A stretch of 16,737 bases of DNA, from positions 1-16,737 of the forward strand of contig CALBLB010000299.1 in NCBI GenBank assembly GCA_937896115.1. The letters run 5' to 3'. Made by a program: the position numbers and the translations under genes. Position 1 is the first letter of the stretch; each line of letters begins with the position of its first letter. The DNA comes from an uncultured Succinatimonas sp. (GTDB taxonomy: Bacteria; Pseudomonadota; Gammaproteobacteria; Enterobacterales; Succinivibrionaceae). The notes beneath the pieces are model-generated. The model worked only from the letters and a program-made list of their open reading frames with translations, was not told the DNA's origin and did not search any database. Of this stretch, positions 1 through 8,183 are shown in pieces.

Positions 1-36
1 TCATCTTTTAATATTTATATTTAAATTCAAAAAGTT

Positions 37-564
37 ATGAATAAAGTTTTAGAAAACATACTCGCGCGCCGCTCCTGCAGAGCTTTTGATCCTGATAAAA
101 AAGTTCCCGAAGAACTTTTAAATAAAGTGCTCACCGCCGCCCTTAACGCCCCTACCGGCAGAAATCGCCAGCAGACTATATTTGTAGCGGTAACCGATCC
201 CGAAAAATTAAAATGGTTATCTGCAATCAACTGCCGTATAGGCGGATGGCCTCAGGATTTCGATCCTTTCTATAAGGCCACTGCCGTAATCATAGTCTTA
301 GGTCCCAAATCCGTATCCACCACCGTTTATGACGGGGCTTTGGCCATGGGTAATATGATGCTTGCCGCAACGTCCTTAGGATTAGGATCCTGCTGGATCC
401 ACCGTGCCAAGGAAACCTTTGAATTACCCGAGGGAAAAGAATTCTTAAAATCTTTGGGTATTGAAGGTGATTACGAAGGTATAGGACACTGTGCTTTAGG
501 CTATGCCTTAAAAGAACCTCCTGCAAAAAAGATCCTCGACAACCGCATTTTCTTTGCAAAGTGA
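37..564 (+). CDS. Nitroreductase family protein (FMN-dependent oxidoreductase)
   Basis: A 175-residue protein of the small, single-domain nitroreductase class. These are FMN-binding flavoenzymes that use NAD(P)H to reduce nitro or quinone-like compounds; the true substrate here cannot be told. The N-terminal RRSCRAFDPDKKV (residues 12-24) matches the family's conserved R-R-S-x-R phosphate and flavin-binding start. It is followed by a LNAPTGRNRQ stretch (about 37-46) typical of the FMN pocket. The C-terminal half has GLGSCWIHRA and the common ending GYALKEPPAKK. Length fits the compact members of the family. The ATG at 37 has only a weak, A-rich upstream region and no clear Shine-Dalgarno. It sits 69 bases before rsfS, where many gammaproteobacteria carry nadD. 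It may be the end of an operon starting outside the window. The family call is firm; the function is not. Confidence 0.9.
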   Translation: MNKVLENILARRSCRAFDPDKKVPEELLNKVLTAALNAPTGRNRQQTIFVAVTDPEKLKWLSAINCRIGGWPQDFDPFYKATAVIIVLGPKSVSTTVYDGALAMGNMMLAATSLGLGSCWIHRAKETFELPEGKEFLKSLGIEGDYEGIGHCALGYALKEPPAKKILDNRIFFAK

Positions 565-589
565 AATCAAAACAAAGTTTCGCTACAAT
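561..589 (+). promoter_or_regulatory. Candidate sigma70 promoter for the rsfS operon
   Basis: GTGAAA (561-566), a 17-base spacer and TACAAT (584-589) lie between the nitroreductase stop codon and rsfS. The -10 is 5/6 and the -35 is 4/6 to consensus. The rsfS start at 634 is preceded by AGGA. This is a motif match only; read-through from upstream is also possible. Confidence 0.4.
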
Positions 590-633
590 GCCGCAGATTT
601 TTCTACAGAATTAAAGCTTAATTCAGGAACTCC

Positions 634-1044
634 ATGAACGACAATTTTGAATCTTTAAAAAACAACTCTTTGCCGCCTTTAAACGAAAACGACGTGCAAG
701 CGCTTACCAAAGCCTGCATGGAAGAGCTTGCCAATGCCAAAGCCAAAGATCTTATTTCAATTGATCTGGGCGGCTTCTCCTCCATTGCCGATGCCATGGT
801 TATATGCAGCGGTACTTCAAATCGTCATGTCTGCGCCATTGCCTACCGCCTGCAAAAATATCTGGCCGAGCGCGGTATTCACGGCGTACAAATCTCAGGC
901 GATCGCGAAGGTGAATGGGTAATTGCCGACGTAGGCAGTGTCATCGTACATATTTTCCAGCCGGAAATTCGCGAGCGTTATCGACTTGAAGATCTCTATC
1001 GCTGCATGGCCGCAGGCGAAAGTGCGCAGGATTTAAGATCGTGA
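634..1044 (+). CDS. rsfS: Ribosomal silencing factor RsfS
   Basis: A 136-residue member of the RsfS/Iojap family. RsfS binds protein L14 on the 50S subunit and blocks joining with 30S, turning down translation when nutrients are short. The core runs from about residue 20 to 130, with family hallmarks AKDLISIDLGGFSSIADAMV (about 37-56), CSGTSNRHV and the late GDREGEWVIADVGSVIVHIF. The first 15 residues or so are a variable leader. The ATG at 634 has AGGA five bases upstream. The stop codon overlaps the GTG start of rlmH in a GTGA (1041-1044), so the two are translationally coupled. This pair, followed by mrdA, is a classic gammaproteobacterial order. Confidence 0.97.
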   Translation: MNDNFESLKNNSLPPLNENDVQALTKACMEELANAKAKDLISIDLGGFSSIADAMVICSGTSNRHVCAIAYRLQKYLAERGIHGVQISGDREGEWVIADVGSVIVHIFQPEIRERYRLEDLYRCMAAGESAQDLRS

Positions 1045-1511
1045 AAATTCTGGTGTTGGCCGTCGGCACCAAGATGCCTTCCTGGGTAAACGAAGCCGTA
1101 CGCGAATATCAAAAGCGCTTTCCCCGCGAAATGCAATTGCAGTTTAAGGAAATTGCTCCGGTAAAGCGTACGGGGAAAGGCTCTGAAGAGCATGCCAAAG
1201 AGCTTGAAGCCGAGATGATCAAAGCGGCGCTTCCCAAAAAAAGTTATATCGTAGCCTTGGATGAGCGCGGCAAACAATACGACTCCGTACAGCTTTCAGA
1301 GCGTGTGGGAATATGGCAAAACTTAGGCAGCGACGTAACCTTGATAGTAGGAGGTCCCAACGGGCTTACCGACGAGTTAAGGAACATGGCTTCTGAGCTT
1401 TGGTCTTTATCAAAACTTACGCTGCCGCACCCGCTTGTCAGGGTGTTTTTAGCCGAAACTTTGTACCGCTCATGGAGCATACTTGCAAAATTGCCTTATC
1501 ACCGTGCTTAA
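1041..1511 (+). CDS. rlmH: 23S rRNA (pseudouridine1915-N3)-methyltransferase RlmH
   Basis: A 156-residue SPOUT-class methyltransferase. It methylates N3 of pseudouridine 1915 in helix 69 of 23S rRNA, acting on assembled 70S ribosomes with S-adenosylmethionine. The whole protein aligns to the family from its MKILVLAVGTKMPSWV start. It carries the trefoil-knot glycine motif VGGPNGL (about 103-109), the LPHPLVRVFLAETLYRSW helix near the end and the diagnostic C-terminal YHR, here followed by one extra Ala. Length matches the usual 155-156 residues. The start is GTG and overlaps the rsfS stop by four bases, which fixes it well. An 80-base gap follows before mrdA, the longest in this gene array. 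Confidence 0.97.
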   Translation: MKILVLAVGTKMPSWVNEAVREYQKRFPREMQLQFKEIAPVKRTGKGSEEHAKELEAEMIKAALPKKSYIVALDERGKQYDSVQLSERVGIWQNLGSDVTLIVGGPNGLTDELRNMASELWSLSKLTLPHPLVRVFLAETLYRSWSILAKLPYHRA

Positions 1512-1514
1512 ACT

Positions 1515-1544
1515 AAGTTAAAACTTAAAAAATTTTTGTAAAAT
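1515..1544 (+). promoter_or_regulatory. AT-rich rlmH-mrdA gap with possible internal promoter
   Basis: The 80-base gap has a small palindrome, TAAGTT-aa-AACTTA, about 1514-1527, and a TAAAAT -10-like hexamer at 1539-1544. The best -35-like sequence (TTAAAA, 1518-1523) has a 15-base spacer, which is short. The gap could hold a secondary promoter for the cell-wall genes, but support is weak. Confidence 0.2.
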
Positions 1545-1591
1545 AAACGGCATATTTTTCATATTCACCTGCAAACGTCCTCTGAAATCAC

Positions 1592-3631
1592 GTGTCACTG
1601 TTCAAACCTGAAGTAAACTTCAATGGAAAGAGTCAAAAACGCAAGCTTTTTGACTCCAAAATCCGTAAGAGAAAGCGTAGCAACGCCAATGCAGGACAGG
1701 AAAAACGCGATCTTGAGAAAGAAAAAAGACTGTTTCAAAACCGTGTGGTGATCTGCATAGGCATATGCCTGATCATGATCGCCATACTGTTTTCAAACCT
1801 TTATTATCTGCAGGTACTCTCTTACCGCGACTATCAAACGAGATCCAACGAAAACCGGCTTAAAATAGTACCGGTGGTACCGCCGCGCGGGATCATCTAC
1901 GACAGAAATCACGTGGTTTTGGCAGATAATCGCCCCGTCTATCATCTGGTGCTCTATCCTTCCCGTGACCTCAATACCCGTCAGGAGATCATAGGATTAA
2001 ACAAACTGCTCTCGCTTGATTTAAGCGAGCGCGAACTCGACGCGCTCGAGCGTGAATCGCGTACCCGTAAGAAATTCTCGGGTATAGAAATAGCCGACAT
2101 GCTGACGGAAAAACAGATAGCTACATTCTCTGTCTCAAGCTACAAATTTCCGAACGTTCAGGTGGAAGCCTCGTTAAAACGCTACTATCCCTTTGCCGAG
2201 ATCGCCACCCACGCAGTAGGTTACGTGTCGCGCATCAATCAAAAAGACGTTGAACAGTTAACCGAGCAGGGGATCATCGACAACTACGCAGGATCCAGCG
2301 AGATCGGCAAACTGGGCATAGAAAAATATTACGAAAAAGAATTGCACGGCAAAACCGGATCCCGCGAAGTCGAAGTCAACAGCCACGGTCAGGTGATCCG
2401 TACCTTAAAAGACAATCCGCCCAAACCAGGCAACGACATCACGATTTCACTTGATATCAGACTGCAATATTATCTGCAGGAGATCATGGGCTCAATACGC
2501 GGGGCCATAGTAGCCATAGAGCCTGAAAGCGGTGAAATACTGGCGATGTATTCAAATCCTTCTTACGATCCAAATCTTTTCGTAAGAGGCATACGCTCAC
2601 GCGATTATCAAAAGCTTTTAAATAACCCCGGAAAACCGCTTATAAACCGCGTAACTCAAGGCGGCTATGCACCGGCTTCAACTGCCAAACCGCTTATGTG
2701 CGTCATGGGATTGAACGAAGGTTTGATAACCCCCACGGGATCTTTTTTCGGAGCTCCTTATTTCAAACTGCCAGGATCTACCCATCAGTTTCGCGACTGG
2801 CGTCCTTGGGGCCACGGTTGGCTTGATCTCTACCGCGCCCTGGAGATCTCGGCTGATACCTATTTTTATGATCTGGCCTACCGTGCCGGGATCAACCGCA
2901 TTCACAACTATCTTGATATGTTCGGATTCGGCAAACGCACCGGCATAGATTTAAACGAAGAATCCACGGGGGTAAACCCTTCGCGCGAATGGAAACGTTC
3001 CCGTTTTCGTCAGAACTGGCAACTTGGCGATACCGTTCCCATCGGCATAGGTCAGGGATATTGGACTACCACGCTCATGCAACTTGCCAAGGCGCATACC
3101 ACTTTAGCAAACCGCGGCAACGTTAAAACTCCTCATCTTATGAAGGAGATCAGCGATCCTTCGTTGAAAGATGCAAAGCCGCAGTATTTTGCCGATCCTG
3201 CCGATCCTGCCTATCTTGAGCTGCACGATAAAAAATCCTGGGACGTATGCCGCACCGGCATGTACCTGGTGGTAAACGGCCCAGAAGGAACGGGGCGGCG
3301 TGCCTTTGAAGGCGCAAAATACAAGGCAGCCGGCAAATCCGGGACTGCGCAGGTTGTAGCCATCAAACAGGGTGAAAAATACGATGCCGCGCGCCTTAAA
3401 GCCGAGCATCGCGACAACGCCCTTTTTGTAGCTTATGCTCCTTTCTTAAAACCGCGTATTTTAGTCGCCATCATTCTTGAAAACGCCGGCGGCGGTTCGC
3501 GCATGGCCGCACCTTTGGCCCGTCAGGTTATCGATCAGTATCTTCTGGAGCTCTACCCGGGCGGCTATATGGGTGAAAAAGAGCCGCAATACGTAAAATT
3601 CGGCATTGCAGGAACCGTGGGAGTGCAGTGA
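1592..3631 (+). CDS. mrdA: Penicillin-binding protein 2 (elongasome DD-transpeptidase)
   Basis: A 679-residue class B penicillin-binding protein. PBP2 crosslinks new peptidoglycan during lateral wall growth, as partner of the glycan polymerase RodA. It is an inner-membrane protein with one anchor (about 52-73) and a periplasmic body. The pedestal begins with QTRSNENRLK and PPRGIIYDRN, both typical of PBP2. Transpeptidase motifs are complete: STAK with Ser363 and Lys366, SAD at 420-422, KSGT at 582-585. It is about 45 residues longer than E. coli PBP2; the extra length includes a basic, then Glu/Lys-rich cytoplasmic N-terminus of about 50 residues. GTG at 1592 is the first start after an in-frame TGA (1583) and no other start precedes the anchor, but no clear ribosome-binding site is present. 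Its stop overlaps the mrdB start. Confidence 0.97.
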   Translation: MSLFKPEVNFNGKSQKRKLFDSKIRKRKRSNANAGQEKRDLEKEKRLFQNRVVICIGICLIMIAILFSNLYYLQVLSYRDYQTRSNENRLKIVPVVPPRGIIYDRNHVVLADNRPVYHLVLYPSRDLNTRQEIIGLNKLLSLDLSERELDALERESRTRKKFSGIEIADMLTEKQIATFSVSSYKFPNVQVEASLKRYYPFAEIATHAVGYVSRINQKDVEQLTEQGIIDNYAGSSEIGKLGIEKYYEKELHGKTGSREVEVNSHGQVIRTLKDNPPKPGNDITISLDIRLQYYLQEIMGSIRGAIVAIEPESGEILAMYSNPSYDPNLFVRGIRSRDYQKLLNNPGKPLINRVTQGGYAPASTAKPLMCVMGLNEGLITPTGSFFGAPYFKLPGSTHQFRDWRPWGHGWLDLYRALEISADTYFYDLAYRAGINRIHNYLDMFGFGKRTGIDLNEESTGVNPSREWKRSRFRQNWQLGDTVPIGIGQGYWTTTLMQLAKAHTTLANRGNVKTPHLMKEISDPSLKDAKPQYFADPADPAYLELHDKKSWDVCRTGMYLVVNGPEGTGRRAFEGAKYKAAGKSGTAQVVAIKQGEKYDAARLKAEHRDNALFVAYAPFLKPRILVAIILENAGGGSRMAAPLARQVIDQYLLELYPGGYMGEKEPQYVKFGIAGTVGVQ

Positions 3632-4776
3632 TGGATCAGAGTTTGGATCGTCTCAATCATACTCAGGCTGACAGAAGATCTTTTTTCTACCGCTGTCACA
3701 TCGACGCCCCGCTTTTATGCGGACTCATAGCCTTGATGTTGCTCTCGCTTTTCGTGCTGTGGTCGGCATCGGGGCAAGATCCCGACATGCTGATGAGAAA
3801 ATGTCTGCACACGGCGGCGGCCGTGGTAACCATGATCACCGTTGCCCAGATCCCGCCTAAATACTTCATAAAAGTCTCGGTATACGCCTATGTGGTGGGG
3901 ATAGTGCTTTTAGTCATGGTGGAGCTTTTCGGAGATATTTCAAAAGGTGCGCAGCGCTGGCTCAATTTAGGCTTCATACGCGTACAGCCTTCTGAAATCT
4001 TCAAAGTGGTAATGCCCTTGACGATAGCGGCTTTTCTCTCCCGCGCGCCTTTGCCTCCGCGTACTTTAAATACGGTATTGGCTTTTGCCATCTTAGGTGC
4101 CCCCACGGCTTTGATCCTCATGCAACCGGATCTGGGCACTGCAGGATTAGTCGCAGTATCGGGATTTATTGCCATCTTTATTGCAGGTCTTTCCTGGTGG
4201 TGGATCATCCTCGGGATGCTCCTTGCTGCCGCCGCACTGCCGGTAATGTGGAACTTCGTACTTCACGACTATCAAAAGCAGCGAGTGCTCACGCTTTTGG
4301 ATCCCAGCTCTGATCCTCTGGGTGCCGGTTATCACATCATTCAATCCAAAATAGCCATAGGCTCCGGAGGCATTTACGGCAAAGGTTTTCTGCAAGGCAG
4401 TCAGTCACAACTTGATTTTCTGCCGGAGCCGCATACAGACTTTATCTTTGCAGTGCTTTCAGAAGAAACAGGTCTCATCGGCTTTACCATACTCATGGGA
4501 CTTTACGCCGTAATTTTGTGGCGTTGCATCGTGATCACGCTGCACTCAAGTGAAAATTTCAACCGCATTTTAACCGGTGCTTTTACCTTTACCTTCATGT
4601 TCTATATCTTTGTGAACATAGGTATGGTCTCAGGCATTCTGCCTGTAGTGGGTGTGCCCCTGCCCTTCGTAAGTTACGGAGGTACGGCCATGATCACGCT
4701 TTCAATAAGCTTCGGGATCATCATGTCTTTGCACACTCACAAAAAAGTCAAAATCTTTGACGATAAAAGGAACTGA
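3631..4776 (+). CDS. mrdB: RodA, SEDS-family peptidoglycan glycosyltransferase
   Basis: A polytopic inner-membrane protein of 381 residues. RodA polymerises lipid II into glycan strands for the rod complex and works with PBP2, encoded just upstream. It is similar to E. coli RodA over its full length, including LWSASGQD, ISKGAQRWL, QPSEIFK with the conserved Glu (about 122), QPDLGTAG, the loop LDPSSDPLGAGYHIIQSKIA, HTDFIFAVLSEE with the catalytic Asp (about 270), and NIGMVSGILPVVGVPLPFVSYGG near the end (given in parts of the same helix pair). About ten membrane segments are visible. The ATG at 3631 overlaps the mrdA stop as TGATG and has GGGAG seven bases upstream. A GTG one codon earlier (3628) is an alternative start. 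Only two bases separate it from mltB. Confidence 0.97.
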   Translation: MDQSLDRLNHTQADRRSFFYRCHIDAPLLCGLIALMLLSLFVLWSASGQDPDMLMRKCLHTAAAVVTMITVAQIPPKYFIKVSVYAYVVGIVLLVMVELFGDISKGAQRWLNLGFIRVQPSEIFKVVMPLTIAAFLSRAPLPPRTLNTVLAFAILGAPTALILMQPDLGTAGLVAVSGFIAIFIAGLSWWWIILGMLLAAAALPVMWNFVLHDYQKQRVLTLLDPSSDPLGAGYHIIQSKIAIGSGGIYGKGFLQGSQSQLDFLPEPHTDFIFAVLSEETGLIGFTILMGLYAVILWRCIVITLHSSENFNRILTGAFTFTFMFYIFVNIGMVSGILPVVGVPLPFVSYGGTAMITLSISFGIIMSLHTHKKVKIFDDKRN

Positions 4777-4778
4777 CT

Positions 4779-5786
4779 TTGAACAAGATCTTAAAACAGA
4801 TGTCCTTAGCACTTGCCGGAGCTTTATGGTGTATGCAGGCAACGGCGGGTGTACCCAGTCTTGAAGCGGTCTCCAAAAAGACCGGAGTAAGTGTAGATGC
4901 CTTGCAATACGCCGTATCTCAAGCTCAATATCAGCAAAAGATCATCGATGCCATTACCCGTCCTTCAGAGGCAAAACCCTGGTGGCAATACCGCAAGATC
5001 TTCATAACTAACGAACGTATCAAAAAAGGCATCGAATTTTACTTAGCCAACGAGCAGGATTTACAACGTGCCGAAAGGATCTACGGAGTTCCTCCCGAGA
5101 TAGTCTGTGCCATCATCGGAGTGGAAACTTTTTACGGGCGCAACATGGGCAACTGGAAAGTATTGGATGCACTTTATACTCTGGGTTTTGGCTATGAAAA
5201 ACGCGCCACCTACTTTTCAAGCGAATTCGGAAATTTCGTCAAACTGTGTCTTAAGGAAGGCTGGGATCTTACCGCTGTCAAGGGCTCATACGCAGGCGCC
5301 ATGGGCATGGGACAGTTTATGCCCTCATCTTATCTTGATTACGCGGTGGACTTTGACAACTCAGGTCACGAGGATCTCTTTTATTCCCCCAAAGATGCCA
5401 TAGGATCGGTTGCCAATTATTTCCAAGGTCACGGCTGGGTAAAAGGACACGGGATCTGCTACGGAGTACATCTGCAAAACGCCAATGTACAATCTTTATT
5501 GCAAAAAGGTTGGGATCTTAAAGCAAAAGATCTTTATGCTCAGGGAGCTACCACCAAAGTACGCATTCCCGATGAGGAAAAGATCCGTCTTTATACCTAT
5601 GAACTTGAAGACGGCTCCGTAAGCGCTCTTGCAGCCTTGGTTAATTTCAAAGCGATCACCCGCTACAATACCAGTCCGTTATATGCCCGCGCGGTATTCG
5701 AACTTTCAGAATACATACGCCTAGGTTACGTAAAGGCAAAGGCCAGCATGGGAATAGTGGTGAACCCGGAAGGACGGAGACCGTAA
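4779..5786 (+). CDS. mltB: Lytic murein transglycosylase B (MltB/Slt35 family)
   Basis: A 335-residue periplasmic enzyme that cuts the MurNAc-GlcNAc bond of peptidoglycan and leaves 1,6-anhydro-MurNAc ends. The catalytic segment IIGVETFYGRNMG puts the general acid/base Glu at residue 116. The EF-hand-like loop DFDNSGHEDLF and the AIGSVANYFQGHGW stretch match Slt35. An N-terminal signal sequence is clear (basic MNKILK, then a hydrophobic run to ATA-GVPS near residue 24). The only Cys in it is in ALWC, with Trp at -1, which is a poor lipobox, so the protein is probably soluble or weakly anchored, unlike the E. coli lipoprotein. The start is TTG at 4779 with AAAGG eight bases upstream, two bases after the mrdB stop. 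Its position between mrdB and rlpA follows the Pseudomonas order. Confidence 0.93.
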   Translation: MNKILKQMSLALAGALWCMQATAGVPSLEAVSKKTGVSVDALQYAVSQAQYQQKIIDAITRPSEAKPWWQYRKIFITNERIKKGIEFYLANEQDLQRAERIYGVPPEIVCAIIGVETFYGRNMGNWKVLDALYTLGFGYEKRATYFSSEFGNFVKLCLKEGWDLTAVKGSYAGAMGMGQFMPSSYLDYAVDFDNSGHEDLFYSPKDAIGSVANYFQGHGWVKGHGICYGVHLQNANVQSLLQKGWDLKAKDLYAQGATTKVRIPDEEKIRLYTYELEDGSVSALAALVNFKAITRYNTSPLYARAVFELSEYIRLGYVKAKASMGIVVNPEGRRP

Positions 5787-5789
5787 ACT

Positions 5790-6848
5790 ATGAAGCATCG
5801 TTTTTTAGCTCTTTTATCCTGTGCCCTGATCGCTGCACTTACGCTCAACGCCTGTTCATCGTCATCTGGATCGGTAACCCGTGTCGGAGCTTCGGGATCG
5901 TACGGTACCGGTCCCGGGCATACCCGCCCCATGCCGCAAAGCGGCAAAGTTGACTTAAACGGAGTCAAATCTGTACCCATACGCTATGAGCGCACCGACG
6001 GCCGCGGTTGCAACCGCAATTACACCGTACTTGGAAAAAATTACGAAGTATGGAACGGCATGGATTCTTACATTGAAGAAGGTACCGCCTCTTGGTACGG
6101 TCCCACCTTCAACGGTAACAAAACCTCGATGGGAGAAATTTACAACCAAAAAGGCATAAGCGCAGCCCATAAAAACGTACCTTTGCCTTCCTACCTAAAA
6201 GTCACCAATTTAACCAACGGAAAAAAATTGGTAGTAAGGGTAAACGATCGCGGACCTTTCGTAGGCGACCGCATTTTGGATCTTTCCGAAGGTGCGGCCC
6301 GTTACCTAGGAGTCATAGGACCTGGAACTGCCAAGGTAAGACTTGAGTACCTCAATATAGCCAGCAACGGCAGCATAAAAAATGCCGCAGGTTCCCCAAG
6401 TTCAACTACGTCATCAGAATACCAAGGACCGGTTAAAGCAAATTCTGATACACCGGTGTCAAACTCCGACAGTTTCCAAACCGAAGGCGGTTTTACCGGC
6501 AAATCAGGCTGGGTTAATCCCGACGGCTGGATAAGCTTTGATAATGCTCCGGTAAACCGTTCCCCTAAAGTTGCAACTGCCAATACTGCGGTAAACTATA
6601 GTCAGGCAGGGAATTCATCTTCTGCCCAGGGATATTATGTGCAGATGGCGGCCACTTCCGATCCTTCAAAGGCTCAGGAGATCTGCTCCATGATGGCCAA
6701 ACGCTTAAACACCGGCGTTAAGGTGCAGACTGTCAACGGGGTAAGCCGAGTATTGGCAGGACCTTTTAGAAGCGAAGAGCAAGCCCGCAGCATGGCTGAA
6801 AAAGCCCGCGCGCAGGGAGCTTCCGACAGTTTTATTAAAAAGTTTTAA
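5790..6848 (+). CDS. rlpA: RlpA septal-ring lipoprotein, lytic transglycosylase with SPOR domain
   Basis: A 352-residue outer-membrane lipoprotein. The signal peptide ends in a good lipobox, LNAC, making Cys22 the lipidated residue. A double-psi beta-barrel spans about residues 97-188, beginning GTASWYGPTFNG. It holds Glu116 (SMGEIYN), His127 (AAHKN) and Asp153 (RVNDRGPF), the residues that make RlpA of Pseudomonas a lytic transglycosylase for glycan strands stripped of peptides. A Ser/Asn/Gly-rich linker (about 190-275) leads to a C-terminal SPOR domain (about 279-352, starting GYYVQMAA), which binds such denuded glycan at the division septum. The active residues suggest a working enzyme rather than the seemingly inactive E. 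coli type. It starts three bases after mltB, another enzyme of glycan turnover. Confidence 0.95.
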   Translation: MKHRFLALLSCALIAALTLNACSSSSGSVTRVGASGSYGTGPGHTRPMPQSGKVDLNGVKSVPIRYERTDGRGCNRNYTVLGKNYEVWNGMDSYIEEGTASWYGPTFNGNKTSMGEIYNQKGISAAHKNVPLPSYLKVTNLTNGKKLVVRVNDRGPFVGDRILDLSEGAARYLGVIGPGTAKVRLEYLNIASNGSIKNAAGSPSSTTSSEYQGPVKANSDTPVSNSDSFQTEGGFTGKSGWVNPDGWISFDNAPVNRSPKVATANTAVNYSQAGNSSSAQGYYVQMAATSDPSKAQEICSMMAKRLNTGVKVQTVNGVSRVLAGPFRSEEQARSMAEKARAQGASDSFIKKF

Positions 6849-6866
6849 CACAGGATCAAAATTTCA

Positions 6867-8174
6867 ATGCATCAGAGCAAATTGTTAAATTTAAGTGTCA
6901 CCGCGGCGGCCTTGGCTCTTTTTATAGCAGGTAACGCTTGGGCAGACGAAGCCATACCCGATCCTTTCTCCGCAATGCGCGGAGGCAGTGCCGTCAGCAC
7001 TCAAAATACGCAACAGCCTCAGGCCCAAGGAGCTAATCAGGCCCCCGTTCCCATGGTGATCCCAGAAGCTCCAACCTTTGATGCGCAATCTTGGGTATTG
7101 CTTGACTATTACTCAGGACGCGTGATCACCGAGCACAACAAAGATGAAAAGATCTGGCCTGCATCTTTAACCAAGATGATGACTGCTTACGTCATCGGCA
7201 TGGAACTTAAAGCAGGCCGTCTTAAGATGGAAGATGACGTCACCATCCCCGAAAATGCCTGGGCTAAGAACTACTCAGACTCCTCAAAGATGTTTATCGA
7301 GGTGGGTAAAACCATTAAAGTAGGCGATCTTTTACGCGGCATCATCATTCAATCGGGCAATGATGCCTGCGTTGCCATGGCCGTACATCTTGCCGGTACC
7401 GAAGAAGGTTTCGTCAGTGTGATGAACAGCTATGCCCAGCGCCTGGGGCTGCGTAATACTCACTTTGCCAACGTTCACGGACTTTTTGACGAGCAGAATT
7501 ATTCCACAGCCTACGACATGGCTCTGTTAGGACGTGCCGTGATAAGAGATCTGCCGGGAGAATATCCTCTGTACAGTCAAAAGGAATTCTCCTTTAACGG
7601 GATCAGACAATATAACCGTAACCGTCTGTTATGGGATAAAGGTCTGAACGTGGACGGGATCAAGACCGGCCACCTCTCGCAGGTAGGTTACAATCTCGTA
7701 ACATCCGCAGTTAAAGACAATATGCGCTTAGTCGCCGCTGTGATAGGTGCCAAGAGTGAAAAACTGCGCGCTGCCGATAACCGTGCGCTTTTGCTTTACG
7801 GATTTAATTATTTCCAGATCTACTCTCCTTTCCAAGGAGGTAAAGCTTTACTGCACCGTCAGGTACGCATGGGTAACAAAAACGAAGTACCACTTGGGTT
7901 AAAACAGGATTTAAGTTTGGTGATCCCGCGCGGCAGTCAAAACCGCATGAACGTAGGATATAAGCTCAAAGCCTCACAATTTGTCGCCCCCATTAAAGCA
8001 GGCGACGAACTCGGCACCGTTGAAGTGAAACTTGATGACAAACTCTTAAGCACCGCACCTTTGGTAGCACTTGAAGACGTGGGAGAAGGCGGTTTCTTTT
8101 CGCGCATGATAGATCGCGCCATGATGTTCTTCACCGGATCTGGCAATGACGAAACCGAGCAGGAAAACAAGTAA
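6867..8174 (+). CDS. dacA: D-alanyl-D-alanine carboxypeptidase PBP5 family
   Basis: A 435-residue low-molecular-weight penicillin-binding protein. It removes the terminal D-Ala from peptidoglycan pentapeptides and so limits crosslinking and helps keep cell shape. A cleaved signal peptide ends at AWA-DE (about residue 26). Active-site motifs are all present: SLTK with Ser100 and Lys103, SGN at 163-165, KTG at 266-268. The C-terminal PBP5 beta domain follows, then an amphipathic helix FFSRMIDRAMMFF that would lie on the periplasmic face of the inner membrane. A hydrophilic acidic tail (GNDETEQENK) extends past the helix, where E. coli PBP5 ends. A Pro/Gln/Ala-rich stretch (about 35-70) separates the signal from the domain. 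The ATG has an AGGA eleven bases upstream, a weak site. The gap to rlpA is 18 bases. Confidence 0.96.
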   Translation: MHQSKLLNLSVTAAALALFIAGNAWADEAIPDPFSAMRGGSAVSTQNTQQPQAQGANQAPVPMVIPEAPTFDAQSWVLLDYYSGRVITEHNKDEKIWPASLTKMMTAYVIGMELKAGRLKMEDDVTIPENAWAKNYSDSSKMFIEVGKTIKVGDLLRGIIIQSGNDACVAMAVHLAGTEEGFVSVMNSYAQRLGLRNTHFANVHGLFDEQNYSTAYDMALLGRAVIRDLPGEYPLYSQKEFSFNGIRQYNRNRLLWDKGLNVDGIKTGHLSQVGYNLVTSAVKDNMRLVAAVIGAKSEKLRAADNRALLLYGFNYFQIYSPFQGGKALLHRQVRMGNKNEVPLGLKQDLSLVIPRGSQNRMNVGYKLKASQFVAPIKAGDELGTVEVKLDDKLLSTAPLVALEDVGEGGFFSRMIDRAMMFFTGSGNDETEQENK

Positions 8175-8183
8175 GGATTTTTT

